From NCBI RefSeq assembly GCF_014192015.1, contig NZ_JACHXJ010000011.1:1-63370 (forward strand): 63,370 bases of DNA, written 5' to 3'. Under the pieces are notes generated by a model, which worked only from the letters and a program-made list of their open reading frames with translations, was not told the origin of the DNA and searched no databases. Positions 8,166-15,160 of this stretch are shown piece after piece. The position numbers and the translations under genes were made by a program. Position 1 is the first letter of the stretch. The number at the start of each line of letters is the position of its first letter. Source of the DNA: Paenibacillus rhizosphaerae. Lineage in GTDB: Bacteria; Bacillota; Bacilli; Paenibacillales; Paenibacillaceae.

Positions 8166-8399
8166 GTGATCGTGTCTTCGCATCAATTGAAAAATGTGAG
8201 CGGGCCGTTGTATTGCGAGACCTGCAGCCAGCTGTCCGATCAGTTCAATGTATGGTGGACGGACGGTAAAAATGATGATGGCCTGGATTACTGCAACATC
8301 CATGTGGAATGCGCCACCTGTCACAATGAGGTATATCACAAGTCGGCTGTGGGGGATATTCATAATTTGGACGACGCGATTAACGTGCTGAGCCAATAA
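8166..8399 (+). CDS. small Cys-rich protein, possible zinc ribbon (77 aa)
   Basis: I do not recognise this protein. It has a CxxC pair (C17, C20), a 22-residue acidic linker with two Trp, then CNIHVECATCH (C43, H46, C49, C52, H53). That arrangement is typical of a small zinc-binding fold, with no signal peptide or membrane segment. The start is uncertain: AAGGAG at 8152-8157 favours GTG 8166 (spacing 8) or TTG 8163. It stands alone on the plus strand between cysH (divergent) and rpsI (convergent). A role in sporulation or metal handling would be a guess. Confidence 0.6.
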   Translation: MIVSSHQLKNVSGPLYCETCSQLSDQFNVWWTDGKNDDGLDYCNIHVECATCHNEVYHKSAVGDIHNLDDAINVLSQ

Positions 8400-8457
8400 A
8401 ACGGCCGGGAGCACTTTAAGACTGAGCGGGACTATACATCCTTACGGCAAAGACAAC

Positions 8458-8495
8458 AAAAAATCGCCCTAGACCGGTAATGGCCAGGGCGATTT
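8458..8495 (-). terminator. terminator of truA-rplM-rpsI
   Basis: The arms AAATCGCCCT (8461-8470) and AGGGCGATTT (8486-8495) form a 10-bp hairpin, followed on the minus strand by a run of T. It lies just after rpsI. It may also help end the plus-strand gene at 8166, although the T-run on that side is poor. Confidence 0.85.
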
Positions 8496-8512
8496 GTACA
8501 TAAAAGTAAATA

Positions 8513-8905
8513 TTAACGTTTCGAGAATTGTGGCGCGCGACGAGCGGCTTTGAGACCGTATTTCTTACGTTCTTTCATCCGTGGGTCACGAGTCAGGAAG
8601 CCTGCTTTTTTCAGAGCTGGACGGTATTCCGGATCTGCTTTCAGCAGAGCGCGGGAGATCCCGTGGCGAATGGCTCCGGCTTGGCCGGAAATGCCGCCGC
8701 CGTTGGCAATAACGAGCACGTCGTATTGTCCCAGCGTTTCAGTCAAAGTCAGTGGTTGTTTTACGATCAGCTTGAGGGTTTCCAAACCGAAGTATTCGTT
8801 GATATCACGTTTATTGATGACAATGCGTCCTTCACCCGGTACAAGGCGAACACGAGCTACCGAATGTTTACGACGACCTGTCCCATAGTATTGTACTTGT
8901 GCCAT
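8513..8905 (-). CDS. rpsI: 30S ribosomal protein S9
   Basis: This 130-residue protein has the S9 start QYYGTGRRKHSVARV, the GGISGQAGA loop and the basic C-terminal tail ending RRAPQFSKR, which reaches into the 30S P site and contacts tRNA. Length and termini are those of the family. It lies 19 bases downstream of rplM in the conserved truA-rplM-rpsI order. Confidence 0.98.
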   Translation of the reverse strand: MAQVQYYGTGRRKHSVARVRLVPGEGRIVINKRDINEYFGLETLKLIVKQPLTLTETLGQYDVLVIANGGGISGQAGAIRHGISRALLKADPEYRPALKKAGFLTRDPRMKERKKYGLKAARRAPQFSKR

Positions 8906-8924
8906 GAAACTGTCCTCCTTTTAA

Positions 8925-9362
8925 TTAGCCGCGAAGTTCGTAAACTTCTGGGTTTTGTGCTGCATGCGGATGTTCAGTACCTGCGTATACTTTCAGTCTC
9001 AGCTTCATCTTTTCGCCCATGCGGGTTTTAGGAAGCATACCGTGAACAGCGGATTCCAATACACGTTCTGGCTTGCTGTTCAGCAGATCCTGAGCGTTTG
9101 TCACTTTCAAACCACCTGGATGCAGGGAGTGACGGTAGTATTTCTTGTTTTGAAGCTTCTTGCCTGTCAGGTGAACCTTCTCAGCGTTGATGATGACAAC
9201 GAAGTCACCTGTGTCAACATGAGTGGTGAATTGTGGCTTATGTTTACCGCGGATCAGGGCCGCAGCTTCGCTCGCCAGACGTCCGAGCGTTTTGCCTTCG
9301 GCATCAATGATGTGCCATTTGCGCTCTACTTCATTTGGCTTGGCCATATAGGTCGTACGCAT
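8925..9362 (-). CDS. rplM: 50S ribosomal protein L13
   Basis: This 145-residue L13 has the motifs WHIIDAEGKTLGRLAS, GDFVVIINAEK and AVHGMLPK. L13 is an early-assembly 50S protein. The ATG at 9362 was chosen because AAGGAGGA lies just upstream; a longer frame to 9395 would place the ribosome binding site inside the gene. It is preceded by an L13-leader-like RNA element and followed closely by rpsI. Confidence 0.98.
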   Translation of the reverse strand: MRTTYMAKPNEVERKWHIIDAEGKTLGRLASEAAALIRGKHKPQFTTHVDTGDFVVIINAEKVHLTGKKLQNKKYYRHSLHPGGLKVTNAQDLLNSKPERVLESAVHGMLPKTRMGEKMKLRLKVYAGTEHPHAAQNPEVYELRG

Positions 9363-9399
9363 GAATAGTTCCTCCTTGGTTTCGTCCGAAAACATTTAT

Positions 9400-9490
9400 C
9401 TTCGTTCAATTGTCATTGTTAAAAAGTTAATTTTCATGTTAGGAATGTGAATCTCTTAACTGGGGCTGTGGGAAAGCCATTAAGAAAACA
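9400..9490 (-). promoter_or_regulatory. L13 leader-like RNA element
   Basis: In the truA-rplM spacer the minus-strand RNA can form a two-part hairpin: CTTAA and TGGCT pair with AGCC and TTAAG across 9455-9484, with an internal loop rich in C. Sequence and position match my recollection of the L13 leader family of Bacillales, by which L13 is thought to control its own operon. The match was made by eye. Confidence 0.5.
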
Positions 9491-9496
9491 CAACTT

Positions 9497-10321
9497 TTAT
9501 TTTACAGTAAACCCAGGCAAATCGCAAGCTGATTTTAAATTATTTTCATCCGCCGCTTCATACTCGACGTTCCATAAAATCAGCCCCTTGGCGACGGCTG
9601 TAGGCCCCGCTTTGGACCGGTCCTTGGCTTCCAGGATGGCCGGCATATCTTCAGGCTTCTTGCGGCCTTTCCCGATCTCCAGCAACGTCCCCACGATAAT
9701 GCGGACCATGTGCTGAAGAAAACCGCTCCCTGTTACGTAAATATGGATCAGCCCCTGATCTCGCGTCCCTGGACGGCACATGGTATCATCTACCACGAGC
9801 TCGGCTTCATACAGCGTCCGGATATGGGAAGGCTTCGTAGAATGGCGCGAAGCAAAGGAAGTAAAGTCATGAGTCCCAATCAAATGCTTCAGCCCCACTG
9901 CCATCGCCGCAATGTCCAGCTTAACGGGATGATGGAATTGGGTCCGTCTCTGGAACAGATCCGGGAACTGGTTAGCATTGATGGTATACCGGTACGTCTT
10001 CCGTTTGGCCGACCTTCTGGAGTGGAACTCCAGCGGAACCTCCGCCGCCTCCCAGACGATAATGTCTTGGGGCAGCCTTGAGTTAAGGGCGATACACCAA
10101 CGCTCGACAGGGATCTCGGAAGAGGTGATAAAGTTAAACACCTGACCGCGAGCATGCACACCGGCATCTGTACGCCCTGATGCGTGAATCTTGACCCCTT
10201 CCCCTGTCAGAAGCTTGATCGCCTTCTCCAGGGCATCCTGGACCGTGCTGCCGTCCGGCTGGGTCTGGAACCCGCAGTAATCTGTACCGTCATAACTGAC
10301 CTTCATGCATAGGTTGCGCAT
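9497..10321 (-). CDS. truA: tRNA pseudouridine(38-40) synthase TruA
   Basis: This 274-residue enzyme of the TruA family isomerises uridines 38-40 in the tRNA anticodon stem. The catalytic Asp is in the SGRTDAGVHARGQV motif. The C-terminal part has the family FLQHMVRIIVGTLLEIG segment. AGGAGG precedes the ATG. It is the first gene of the truA-rplM-rpsI unit and is separated from rplQ by three terminator-like hairpins. In many Bacillales the ECF transporter genes lie between rplQ and truA; they are absent here. Confidence 0.96.
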   Translation of the reverse strand: MRNLCMKVSYDGTDYCGFQTQPDGSTVQDALEKAIKLLTGEGVKIHASGRTDAGVHARGQVFNFITSSEIPVERWCIALNSRLPQDIIVWEAAEVPLEFHSRRSAKRKTYRYTINANQFPDLFQRRTQFHHPVKLDIAAMAVGLKHLIGTHDFTSFASRHSTKPSHIRTLYEAELVVDDTMCRPGTRDQGLIHIYVTGSGFLQHMVRIIVGTLLEIGKGRKKPEDMPAILEAKDRSKAGPTAVAKGLILWNVEYEAADENNLKSACDLPGFTVK

Positions 10322-10371
10322 TTCTTAAACCTCCTGAATCCGATACCGCATGGTTTCCCGATAAACGGGGA

Positions 10372-10400
10372 ATCCTATCCATTCCTACATTTTTACACAA
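10372..10400 (-). promoter_or_regulatory. weak candidate promoter of truA
   Basis: TTGTGT (10395-10400), a 17-base spacer and TAGGAT (10372-10377) on the minus strand lie ~50 bases upstream of truA, partly over the T-run of the preceding hairpin. The truA unit needs its own promoter if the upstream terminators work, but this match is poor. Confidence 0.3.
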
Positions 10401-10434
10401 AAACGGCCCCACCGCGATATCACGGCGGAGCCGT
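10399..10434 (-). terminator. terminator-like hairpin 3 between rplQ and truA
   Basis: ACGGC...GCCGT arms at 10403-10434 form a long GC-rich stem with minor wobble pairs, followed on the minus strand by TTTTTG. It is the third and strongest of three hairpins after rplQ. Confidence 0.8.
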
Positions 10435-10475
10435 TCCTGTATTCTGACTCGGATGCACCAGCTGCTTCTTTTCAG

Positions 10476-10503
10476 AAAAAGGAGCTCCCTTCAGGAGCTC
10501 CTT
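10476..10503 (-). terminator. terminator-like hairpin 2 between rplQ and truA
   Basis: The arms AAGGAGCTCC (10479-10488) and GGAGCTCCTT (10494-10503) are perfectly complementary with a 5-base loop, and TTTTTC follows on the minus strand. Confidence 0.8.
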
Positions 10504-10522
10504 AGACACGTCCCTAGAAGTG

Positions 10523-10566
10523 AAAAAAAGGGTTTGATCAGAATCATGGATTCCTTCCACCCTTTC
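10523..10566 (-). terminator. terminator-like hairpin 1, directly after rplQ
   Basis: AAAGGGT (10527-10533) pairs with ACCCTTT (10559-10565), enclosing a smaller GAATC/GATTC hairpin. A run of seven T follows on the minus strand. This is the likely 3' end of the ribosomal superoperon. Confidence 0.7.
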
Positions 10567-10581
10567 CTCATCCTCATCAGT

Positions 10582-10947
10582 TTACGCGCGGTCAACCAGT
10601 TCCAAATAAACCATAGGCGCGGAATCACCGCGACGAGGTCCGAGTTTCAGGATACGAGTGTATCCGCCTGGACGCTCAGCGTAACGTGTAGCCAGCTCGC
10701 TGAACAGTTTTTGGATTGCGTCTTGCTCCCCATCTACCGTTTCACGACGAACGAATGCTGCCACTTGGCGACGTGCATGAAGGTCACCCTTCTTTGCTTT
10801 CGTGATCAGCTTTTCAGCGATTGTGCGAACTTCTTTCGCTTTCGCTTCTGTCGTTTGGATACGCTCGTATAAGAACAGGTCGGTTACCAGGTCACGGAAC
10901 AAAGCTTTACGTGCGCTGGAATCGCGGCCCAACTTTTGGTATGCCAT
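10582..10947 (-). CDS. rplQ: 50S ribosomal protein L17
   Basis: This 121-residue protein starts MAYQKLGRDSSARKALFRDL, the standard L17 N-terminus, and ends GDSAPMVYLELVDRA. L17 lies near the peptide exit tunnel. It is the last gene of the S10-spc-alpha superoperon, 33 bases after rpoA, and is followed by three stacked hairpins. Confidence 0.98.
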   Translation of the reverse strand: MAYQKLGRDSSARKALFRDLVTDLFLYERIQTTEAKAKEVRTIAEKLITKAKKGDLHARRQVAAFVRRETVDGEQDAIQKLFSELATRYAERPGGYTRILKLGPRRGDSAPMVYLELVDRA

Positions 10948-10980
10948 GTTTTCCCCTCCTTCGCTAACAATCCTAAGATG

Positions 10981-11925
10981 CTATTCTTCTGTACGGAGTC
11001 CCAAACCGAGCTCTTCGAGCTTCTCTTGAACTTCCTCCAAAGATTTGCGGCCCAGATTGCGGACTTTCATCATATCTTCTTCGGTCTTCGTGGTCAGCTC
11101 TTGCACCGTATTGATACCGGCACGTTTGAGACAGTTGTAAGAACGTACGGAGAGATCCAGCTCTTCGATTGTCATCTCAAGCACTTTTTCTTTTTTGTCT
11201 TCTTCTTTTTCGACCATAATCTCTGCATCTTTCGCTTCGTCCGTGAGTCCCACGAACAGCATCAAATGCTCGGTCAAAATTTTGGCGCCGAGGCTTACCG
11301 CCTCTTCTGGTCTGATACTGCCATCAGTCCATACTTCAAGCGTCAATTTGTCGTAGTTGGTCACTTGACCAACCCGCGTATTCTCCACGCCGTAATTCAC
11401 GCGGCTAATCGGGGTATAGATAGAATCGACCGGGATGACGCCAATTGGTTGATCATCACGTTTATTCTTATCTGCTTGGACATAGCCACGACCGCGGTTA
11501 GCAAAAATACGCATATGGAGTCTCGATCCAGGACCCAGTGTAGCAATATGCAGGTCCGGATTAAGAATTTCCACATCGCTGTCCGCCCGGATGTCTCCTG
11601 CCGTCACGACTCCTTCGCCCTCAGCATCAATTTCGAACACTTTCTCTTCGTCCGAATGAATTTTCAGGGAAAGAGCCTTCAGGTTCAGAATAATTTCCGT
11701 TACGTCTTCCATGACGCCCGGAACCGTTGAGAATTCATGAAGCACACCGTCAATCTGAACAGATGTAACGGCCGCGCCAGGCAGCGAGGAGAGCAGAATC
11801 CGGCGAAGTGAATTCCCCAGAGTCGTTCCATATCCTCGTTCCAGCGGCTCTACCACAAATTTTCCATAGGCTCCGTCTTCACTGACGTCTACGGTCTCAA
11901 TTTTCGGCTTTTCGATTTCAATCAC
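10981..11925 (-). CDS. rpoA: RNA polymerase alpha subunit
   Basis: This 314-residue subunit has an N-terminal dimerisation domain with GYGTTLGNSLRRILLSS, a short acidic linker (about 230-245) and a C-terminal domain with the UP-element and regulator-binding helices around SVRSYNCLKRAGI and KVRNLGRKSLEEV. It nucleates core polymerase assembly. The start codon is GTG, with GGAGGGG upstream. It sits between rpsK and rplQ as in all Bacillales. A weak internal promoter may lie in the upstream spacer. Confidence 0.98.
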   Translation of the reverse strand: MIEIEKPKIETVDVSEDGAYGKFVVEPLERGYGTTLGNSLRRILLSSLPGAAVTSVQIDGVLHEFSTVPGVMEDVTEIILNLKALSLKIHSDEEKVFEIDAEGEGVVTAGDIRADSDVEILNPDLHIATLGPGSRLHMRIFANRGRGYVQADKNKRDDQPIGVIPVDSIYTPISRVNYGVENTRVGQVTNYDKLTLEVWTDGSIRPEEAVSLGAKILTEHLMLFVGLTDEAKDAEIMVEKEEDKKEKVLEMTIEELDLSVRSYNCLKRAGINTVQELTTKTEEDMMKVRNLGRKSLEEVQEKLEELGLGLRTEE

Positions 11926-12031
11926 GCAAGTACCCCTCCTTCAAACGTCGCTCCTATATGAAACTGTCACCTTGTTCAAGTGTATCCATGTAGTATGCCT
12001 AAACAACCATTATTAGCAGATTGTGCCGGTT

Positions 12032-12061
12032 TTATACCACATTCCCAGGTTGACTATCAAT
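12032..12061 (-). promoter_or_regulatory. weak candidate internal promoter before rpoA
   Basis: TTGATA (12056-12061), an 18-base spacer and TATAAA (12032-12037) on the minus strand lie in the unusually wide 135-base rpsK-rpoA spacer. It may add rpoA transcripts within the superoperon. Support is by sequence match only. Confidence 0.35.
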
Positions 12062-12456
12062 TAGACACGACGACGTTTTGGCGGGCGGCAACCGTTGTGA
12101 GGAATTGGAGTTACGTCTTTGATCAGGTTGACTTCCAGACCAGCAGCTTGCAAAGAACGGATCGCTGCTTCACGGCCTGCACCTGGACCTTTAACCATAA
12201 CCTCAACTGCCTTCATACCATGTTCCATTGCAGCTTTGGCAGCTGTTTCAGCAGCCATTTGCGCAGCAAACGGAGTGGATTTACGGGAACCTTTGAATCC
12301 GAGGCCGCCGGAGCTTGCCCAGGAAATTGCGTTTCCGTGAGGATCCGTGATCGTTACGATCGTATTGTTGAACGTGGAACGGATATGAGCCACGCCAGAT
12401 TCAATATTTTTACGGTCACGACGTTTAGTACGTACGACTTTTTTCGGTTTAGCCAT
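12061..12456 (-). CDS. rpsK: 30S ribosomal protein S11
   Basis: This 131-residue S11 has AHIRSTFNNTIVTITD, WASSGGLGFKGSRKSTPFAA and the basic C-terminus RPPKRRRV. It forms part of the 30S platform at the mRNA exit. It lies 19 bases downstream of rpsM in the alpha operon segment. Confidence 0.98.
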   Translation of the reverse strand: MAKPKKVVRTKRRDRKNIESGVAHIRSTFNNTIVTITDPHGNAISWASSGGLGFKGSRKSTPFAAQMAAETAAKAAMEHGMKAVEVMVKGPGAGREAAIRSLQAAGLEVNLIKDVTPIPHNGCRPPKRRRV

Positions 12457-12475
12457 TGTCTTTTATCCCCCCTTA

Positions 12476-12844
12476 TTATTTCTTCTTGTTCGCTACAGTA
12501 CGACGAGGGCCTTTCCGTGTACGAGCATTGGTTTTAGTACGTTGTCCACGAACCGGCAGACCGCGGCGATGACGCACACCACGATAGCATCCGATTTCAA
12601 CGAGACGCTTAATATTCAAGGAAATTTCACGACGCAGGTCACCTTCAACCTTAACCCCTTTGTCGATCGTTTCACGCAATTTGCTGACTTCATCTTCCGT
12701 CAAATCACGAACACGAGTGTCCGGATTGATGCCTGTTTCGCTCAGAATTTTCTGGGAAGTCGTTTTACCGATTCCGAAAATATAAGTCAAGGCGATCTCA
12801 ACGCGTTTGTCACGTGGCAAATCCACACCAGCTATACGAGCCAT
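12476..12844 (-). CDS. rpsM: 30S ribosomal protein S13
   Basis: This 122-residue S13 begins MARIAGVDLPRDKRVEIALT, has the helix-hairpin-helix-like GIGKTTSQKIL and GCYRGVRHRRGLPVRGQRT, and ends with a basic tail that contacts P-site tRNA. It lies 21 bases after rpmJ and before rpsK, as in other Firmicutes. Confidence 0.98.
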   Translation of the reverse strand: MARIAGVDLPRDKRVEIALTYIFGIGKTTSQKILSETGINPDTRVRDLTEDEVSKLRETIDKGVKVEGDLRREISLNIKRLVEIGCYRGVRHRRGLPVRGQRTKTNARTRKGPRRTVANKKK

Positions 12845-12865
12845 TTTACGCTACACCCCCTTCTC

Positions 12866-12979
12866 TTAACCTTGTTTTTGTTTGTGCTTCGGATTTTCAC
12901 AGATAACCATTACAGTTCCTTTGCGACGAATGACTTTGCATTTTTCGCACATAGGCTTTACAGAAGGTCTTACCTTCAT
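12866..12979 (-). CDS. rpmJ: 50S ribosomal protein L36 (zinc type)
   Basis: This is a 37-residue protein starting MKVRPSVKPMCEKC and including VICENPKHKQ. The C-x2-C, then C and H, are the zinc ligands of the C+ form of L36. GGGAGGT lies 6 bases upstream of the ATG at 12979, so the longer in-frame extension is not used. The gene follows an unusual 155-base spacer filled with palindromes (see findings). Confidence 0.97.
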   Translation of the reverse strand: MKVRPSVKPMCEKCKVIRRKGTVMVICENPKHKQKQG

Positions 12980-12996
12980 GTTCATTACCTCCCTCA

Positions 12997-13104
12997 AGTT
13001 TTGCCAAGCAAAACTCTCTTCGTAGGATGACTCGGAGTCAACCGGACCAGGTCCGGATAAAATGTTCACTACGTTAACTGCTGCAAATGGGATGTTTAAC
13101 ATCC
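12997..13104 (-). repeat. four tandem palindromes in the infA-rpmJ spacer
   Basis: Four short inverted repeats follow one another upstream of the rpmJ ribosome binding site: 13090-13104 (GGATG/CATCC), 13042-13056 (CCGGACC/GGTCCGG), 13028-13040 (TGACTC/GAGTCA) and 12997-13015 (AGTTTTGC/GCAAAACT). As RNA, the last three give tight hairpins with 3-base loops. None has a terminator T-run. The function is unknown. Confidence 0.7.
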
Positions 13105-13134
13105 TGAACGCTTCCCCTAGAGGAAACGGAATTG

Positions 13135-13350
13135 CTATTTACGGTAAGTTATACGACCTTTGGTTAGATCATAAGGCGATAACTGAACGACCACTTTGTC
13201 GCCTGTGAGAATACGGATAAAGTGCATCCGCAGCTTACCGGAAACATGGGCAAGAATCTGATGACCGTTCTCCAGTTCGACCTTGAACGTCGCATTCGGC
13301 AATGGTTCAAGAACGGTGCCTTCCACTTCAATAACATCTTCTTTGGCCAC
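13135..13350 (-). CDS. infA: translation initiation factor IF-1
   Basis: This 71-residue OB-fold protein has MAKEDVIEVEGTV, LPNATFKVELENGH, HVSGKLRMHFIRIL and DLTKGRITYR, all standard IF-1 segments. IF-1 binds the 30S A site during initiation. It starts 2 bases after the end of the KOW-domain gene, indicating translational coupling. Confidence 0.98.
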   Translation of the reverse strand: MAKEDVIEVEGTVLEPLPNATFKVELENGHQILAHVSGKLRMHFIRILTGDKVVVQLSPYDLTKGRITYRK

Positions 13351-13352
13351 AG

Positions 13353-13661
13353 TCAGTCTCCTTTCTCTTCAGCTTGGGATTCGGTGGACTTCATAAACTT
13401 CATCACTGCATAACGCAGCTTTCCGTTTGTGACCCGACCGCTTTCTTTTAAACTGTCAACAACCTCACTGCTGATAAACTTTTGGGGTTCCAGATGCAAT
13501 AGATTCTTCTTCTTGCATTGGTCAAACTTTCGTTTGTCCCCGTCAGCTATATACACAAATCTGCTGTCAGCTATGGATACGACCACGGCGAGCTGTCCGG
13601 CATCCTTGCCTTTCAGGATCTTCACAATTTGACCGATTTGCGGGCTGCTTTGATTGCTCAA
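13353..13661 (-). CDS. KOW-domain RNA-binding protein (L14e-like)
   Basis: This 102-residue protein has an N-terminal KOW/SH3-like motif (GQIVKILKGKDAGQLAVVV, about 9-28) and a basic middle. Bacillales carry such a gene between map and infA. It resembles archaeal/eukaryotic L14e and is thought to bind RNA or the ribosome. Its exact role is not established. It is tightly packed between map (10-base gap) and infA (2-base gap), so it belongs to the superoperon. Confidence 0.88.
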   Translation of the reverse strand: MSNQSSPQIGQIVKILKGKDAGQLAVVVSIADSRFVYIADGDKRKFDQCKKKNLLHLEPQKFISSEVVDSLKESGRVTNGKLRYAVMKFMKSTESQAEEKGD

Positions 13662-13671
13662 GAACGATCAC

Positions 13672-14424
13672 CTACACATCCAGTTTTGTGAAAATCTCCA
13701 TGCCGTCCGGCGTCACAGCCACCGTATGCTCGAAATGGGCACACAGAGAGCCGTCAACCGTAACGACCGTCCAGTTGTCTTCCAGCGTCTTAACATACCT
13801 TGATCCGGCATTGACCATCGGTTCGATCGCCAACACCATGCCGGGTTTAAGCCGAGGCCCTCGGTCCGGCGTGCCAAAGTTCGGAATTTGTGGTTCTTCA
13901 TGCAGTTCTGCCCCAACACCGTGCCCGACATACTCCCGGACAACCGAGAAGCCGGCATCTTCAATCACGCGTTGAATGGCATGCGAGATCGTAAACAGGC
14001 GCACATCAGGTTTGACAAGCTCTAAGCCTGCATACAAAGACCTTTCGGTGACGTCCAGCAAGCGCTGGGCTTCCTCCGAAATGCTCCCTACAGGATAGGT
14101 CCAAGCGGAGTCTCCATGGTAACCACGGTACTGCGCACCGATGTCTAGCGTAATAATGTCGCCTTCGTTTAATTTGCGTTTGCCGGGAAATCCGTGCACC
14201 AATTGATCATTGACTGAAGCGCAAATGCTGGCAGGAAAACCATTGTAGCCTTTAAAAGACGGCAGCGCATGTTGACTGCGAATGTAGTGGTCTGCAATCC
14301 GATCAAGTTCTCCGGTAGTCATCCCCGGCTCGATGTGTTTGGCCATAAGGCGATGCGTTTCCGCAACAATCCGTCCGGCTTCCCTCATAAAGCCAAGTTC
14401 CGTTTCGGACTTACAAATGATCAT
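13672..14424 (-). CDS. map: type I methionine aminopeptidase
   Basis: This 250-residue pita-bread-fold metalloprotease removes N-terminal Met from nascent proteins. Visible metal and active-site segments are ITLDIGAQYRGYHGDSAW, YVGHGVGAELHEEPQIPNF and AIEPMVNAG. It lies 5 bases after adk, a conserved pairing. A gene inside a ribosomal operon fits its cotranslational role. Confidence 0.97.
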   Translation of the reverse strand: MIICKSETELGFMREAGRIVAETHRLMAKHIEPGMTTGELDRIADHYIRSQHALPSFKGYNGFPASICASVNDQLVHGFPGKRKLNEGDIITLDIGAQYRGYHGDSAWTYPVGSISEEAQRLLDVTERSLYAGLELVKPDVRLFTISHAIQRVIEDAGFSVVREYVGHGVGAELHEEPQIPNFGTPDRGPRLKPGMVLAIEPMVNAGSRYVKTLEDNWTVVTVDGSLCAHFEHTVAVTPDGMEIFTKLDV

Positions 14425-14429
14425 TACAA

Positions 14430-15074
14430 TTAACCTCGCAGTACCGATACGATTTCATCGGATACCGTACCGATTTCCTGATCCCCATCGATCTGACGCA
14501 AAAGACCTTTGTTCTCATAAAACGTAAGGAGCGGTGCTGTTTTGTTGATATATTCGTCCAGGCGGGTACCTACGCTCTCTTCGTTATCATCCGAGCGTTG
14601 ATACAATTCGCCTCCGCATTTATCACATACACCTTCCTGTTTTGGCGGGTTGAAAATCACATGATAAGTCGCACCGCAGTTCTTGCAGATCCGGCGTCCT
14701 GTGAGGCGCGCCATCAGCTTGTCGCGGTCAACTTTCAGGTTGATGACATGATCAAGCTTCGTGTTCAGTCTGCTAAGAATTTCATCCAGCGCTTCCGCTT
14801 GCGAAAGGGTTCTTGGAAAGCCGTCCAATAAAAAACCTTTTTCGCAATCGGACTGCTGCAGACGTTCTTCAACAATGCCGATCGTTACATCATCCGGTAC
14901 GAGGAATCCTTGATCCATGTATTCTTTGGCTTTCTTCCCGATAGGAGTTCCCTGCTTAATCGCCAAACGAAATGCATCGCCTGTCGAAATATGGGGAATG
15001 CCGAATTCATTGACAATGACTTCCGCCTGTGTTCCCTTTCCTGCCCCAGGAGGGCCCATGAATAGTATGTTCAC
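14430..15074 (-). CDS. adk: adenylate kinase
   Basis: This 214-residue enzyme interconverts ATP, ADP and AMP. The P-loop is GPPGAGKGTQ, the AMP-binding part contains LLDGFPRT, and the lid domain has four Cys (CKNC and CDKC), so it binds structural zinc as in other Gram-positive enzymes. The GTG at 15074 follows a GGAGGGAGAG tract and gives the normal family length; no better upstream start was found. It is between secY and map. Confidence 0.96.
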   Translation of the reverse strand: MNILFMGPPGAGKGTQAEVIVNEFGIPHISTGDAFRLAIKQGTPIGKKAKEYMDQGFLVPDDVTIGIVEERLQQSDCEKGFLLDGFPRTLSQAEALDEILSRLNTKLDHVINLKVDRDKLMARLTGRRICKNCGATYHVIFNPPKQEGVCDKCGGELYQRSDDNEESVGTRLDEYINKTAPLLTFYENKGLLRQIDGDQEIGTVSDEIVSVLRG

Positions 15075-15160
15075 GTTTCTCTCTCCCTCCAAACACTACC
15101 GTTACAAGAAACAACGCAATAAGCACCGGGAAGTTCAGTTGACTTCACCGGGACCTATTA

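Noticed and set aside
8400..8512. Possible RNA gene between the 8166 gene and rpsI
   Set aside because: Only the rpsI terminator hairpin is present, with no promoter or structured RNA beyond it.
12980..13102. N-terminal extension of L36 through the palindromic spacer
   Set aside because: Family length (37 aa) and the ribosome binding site before 12979 show that the spacer is untranslated.
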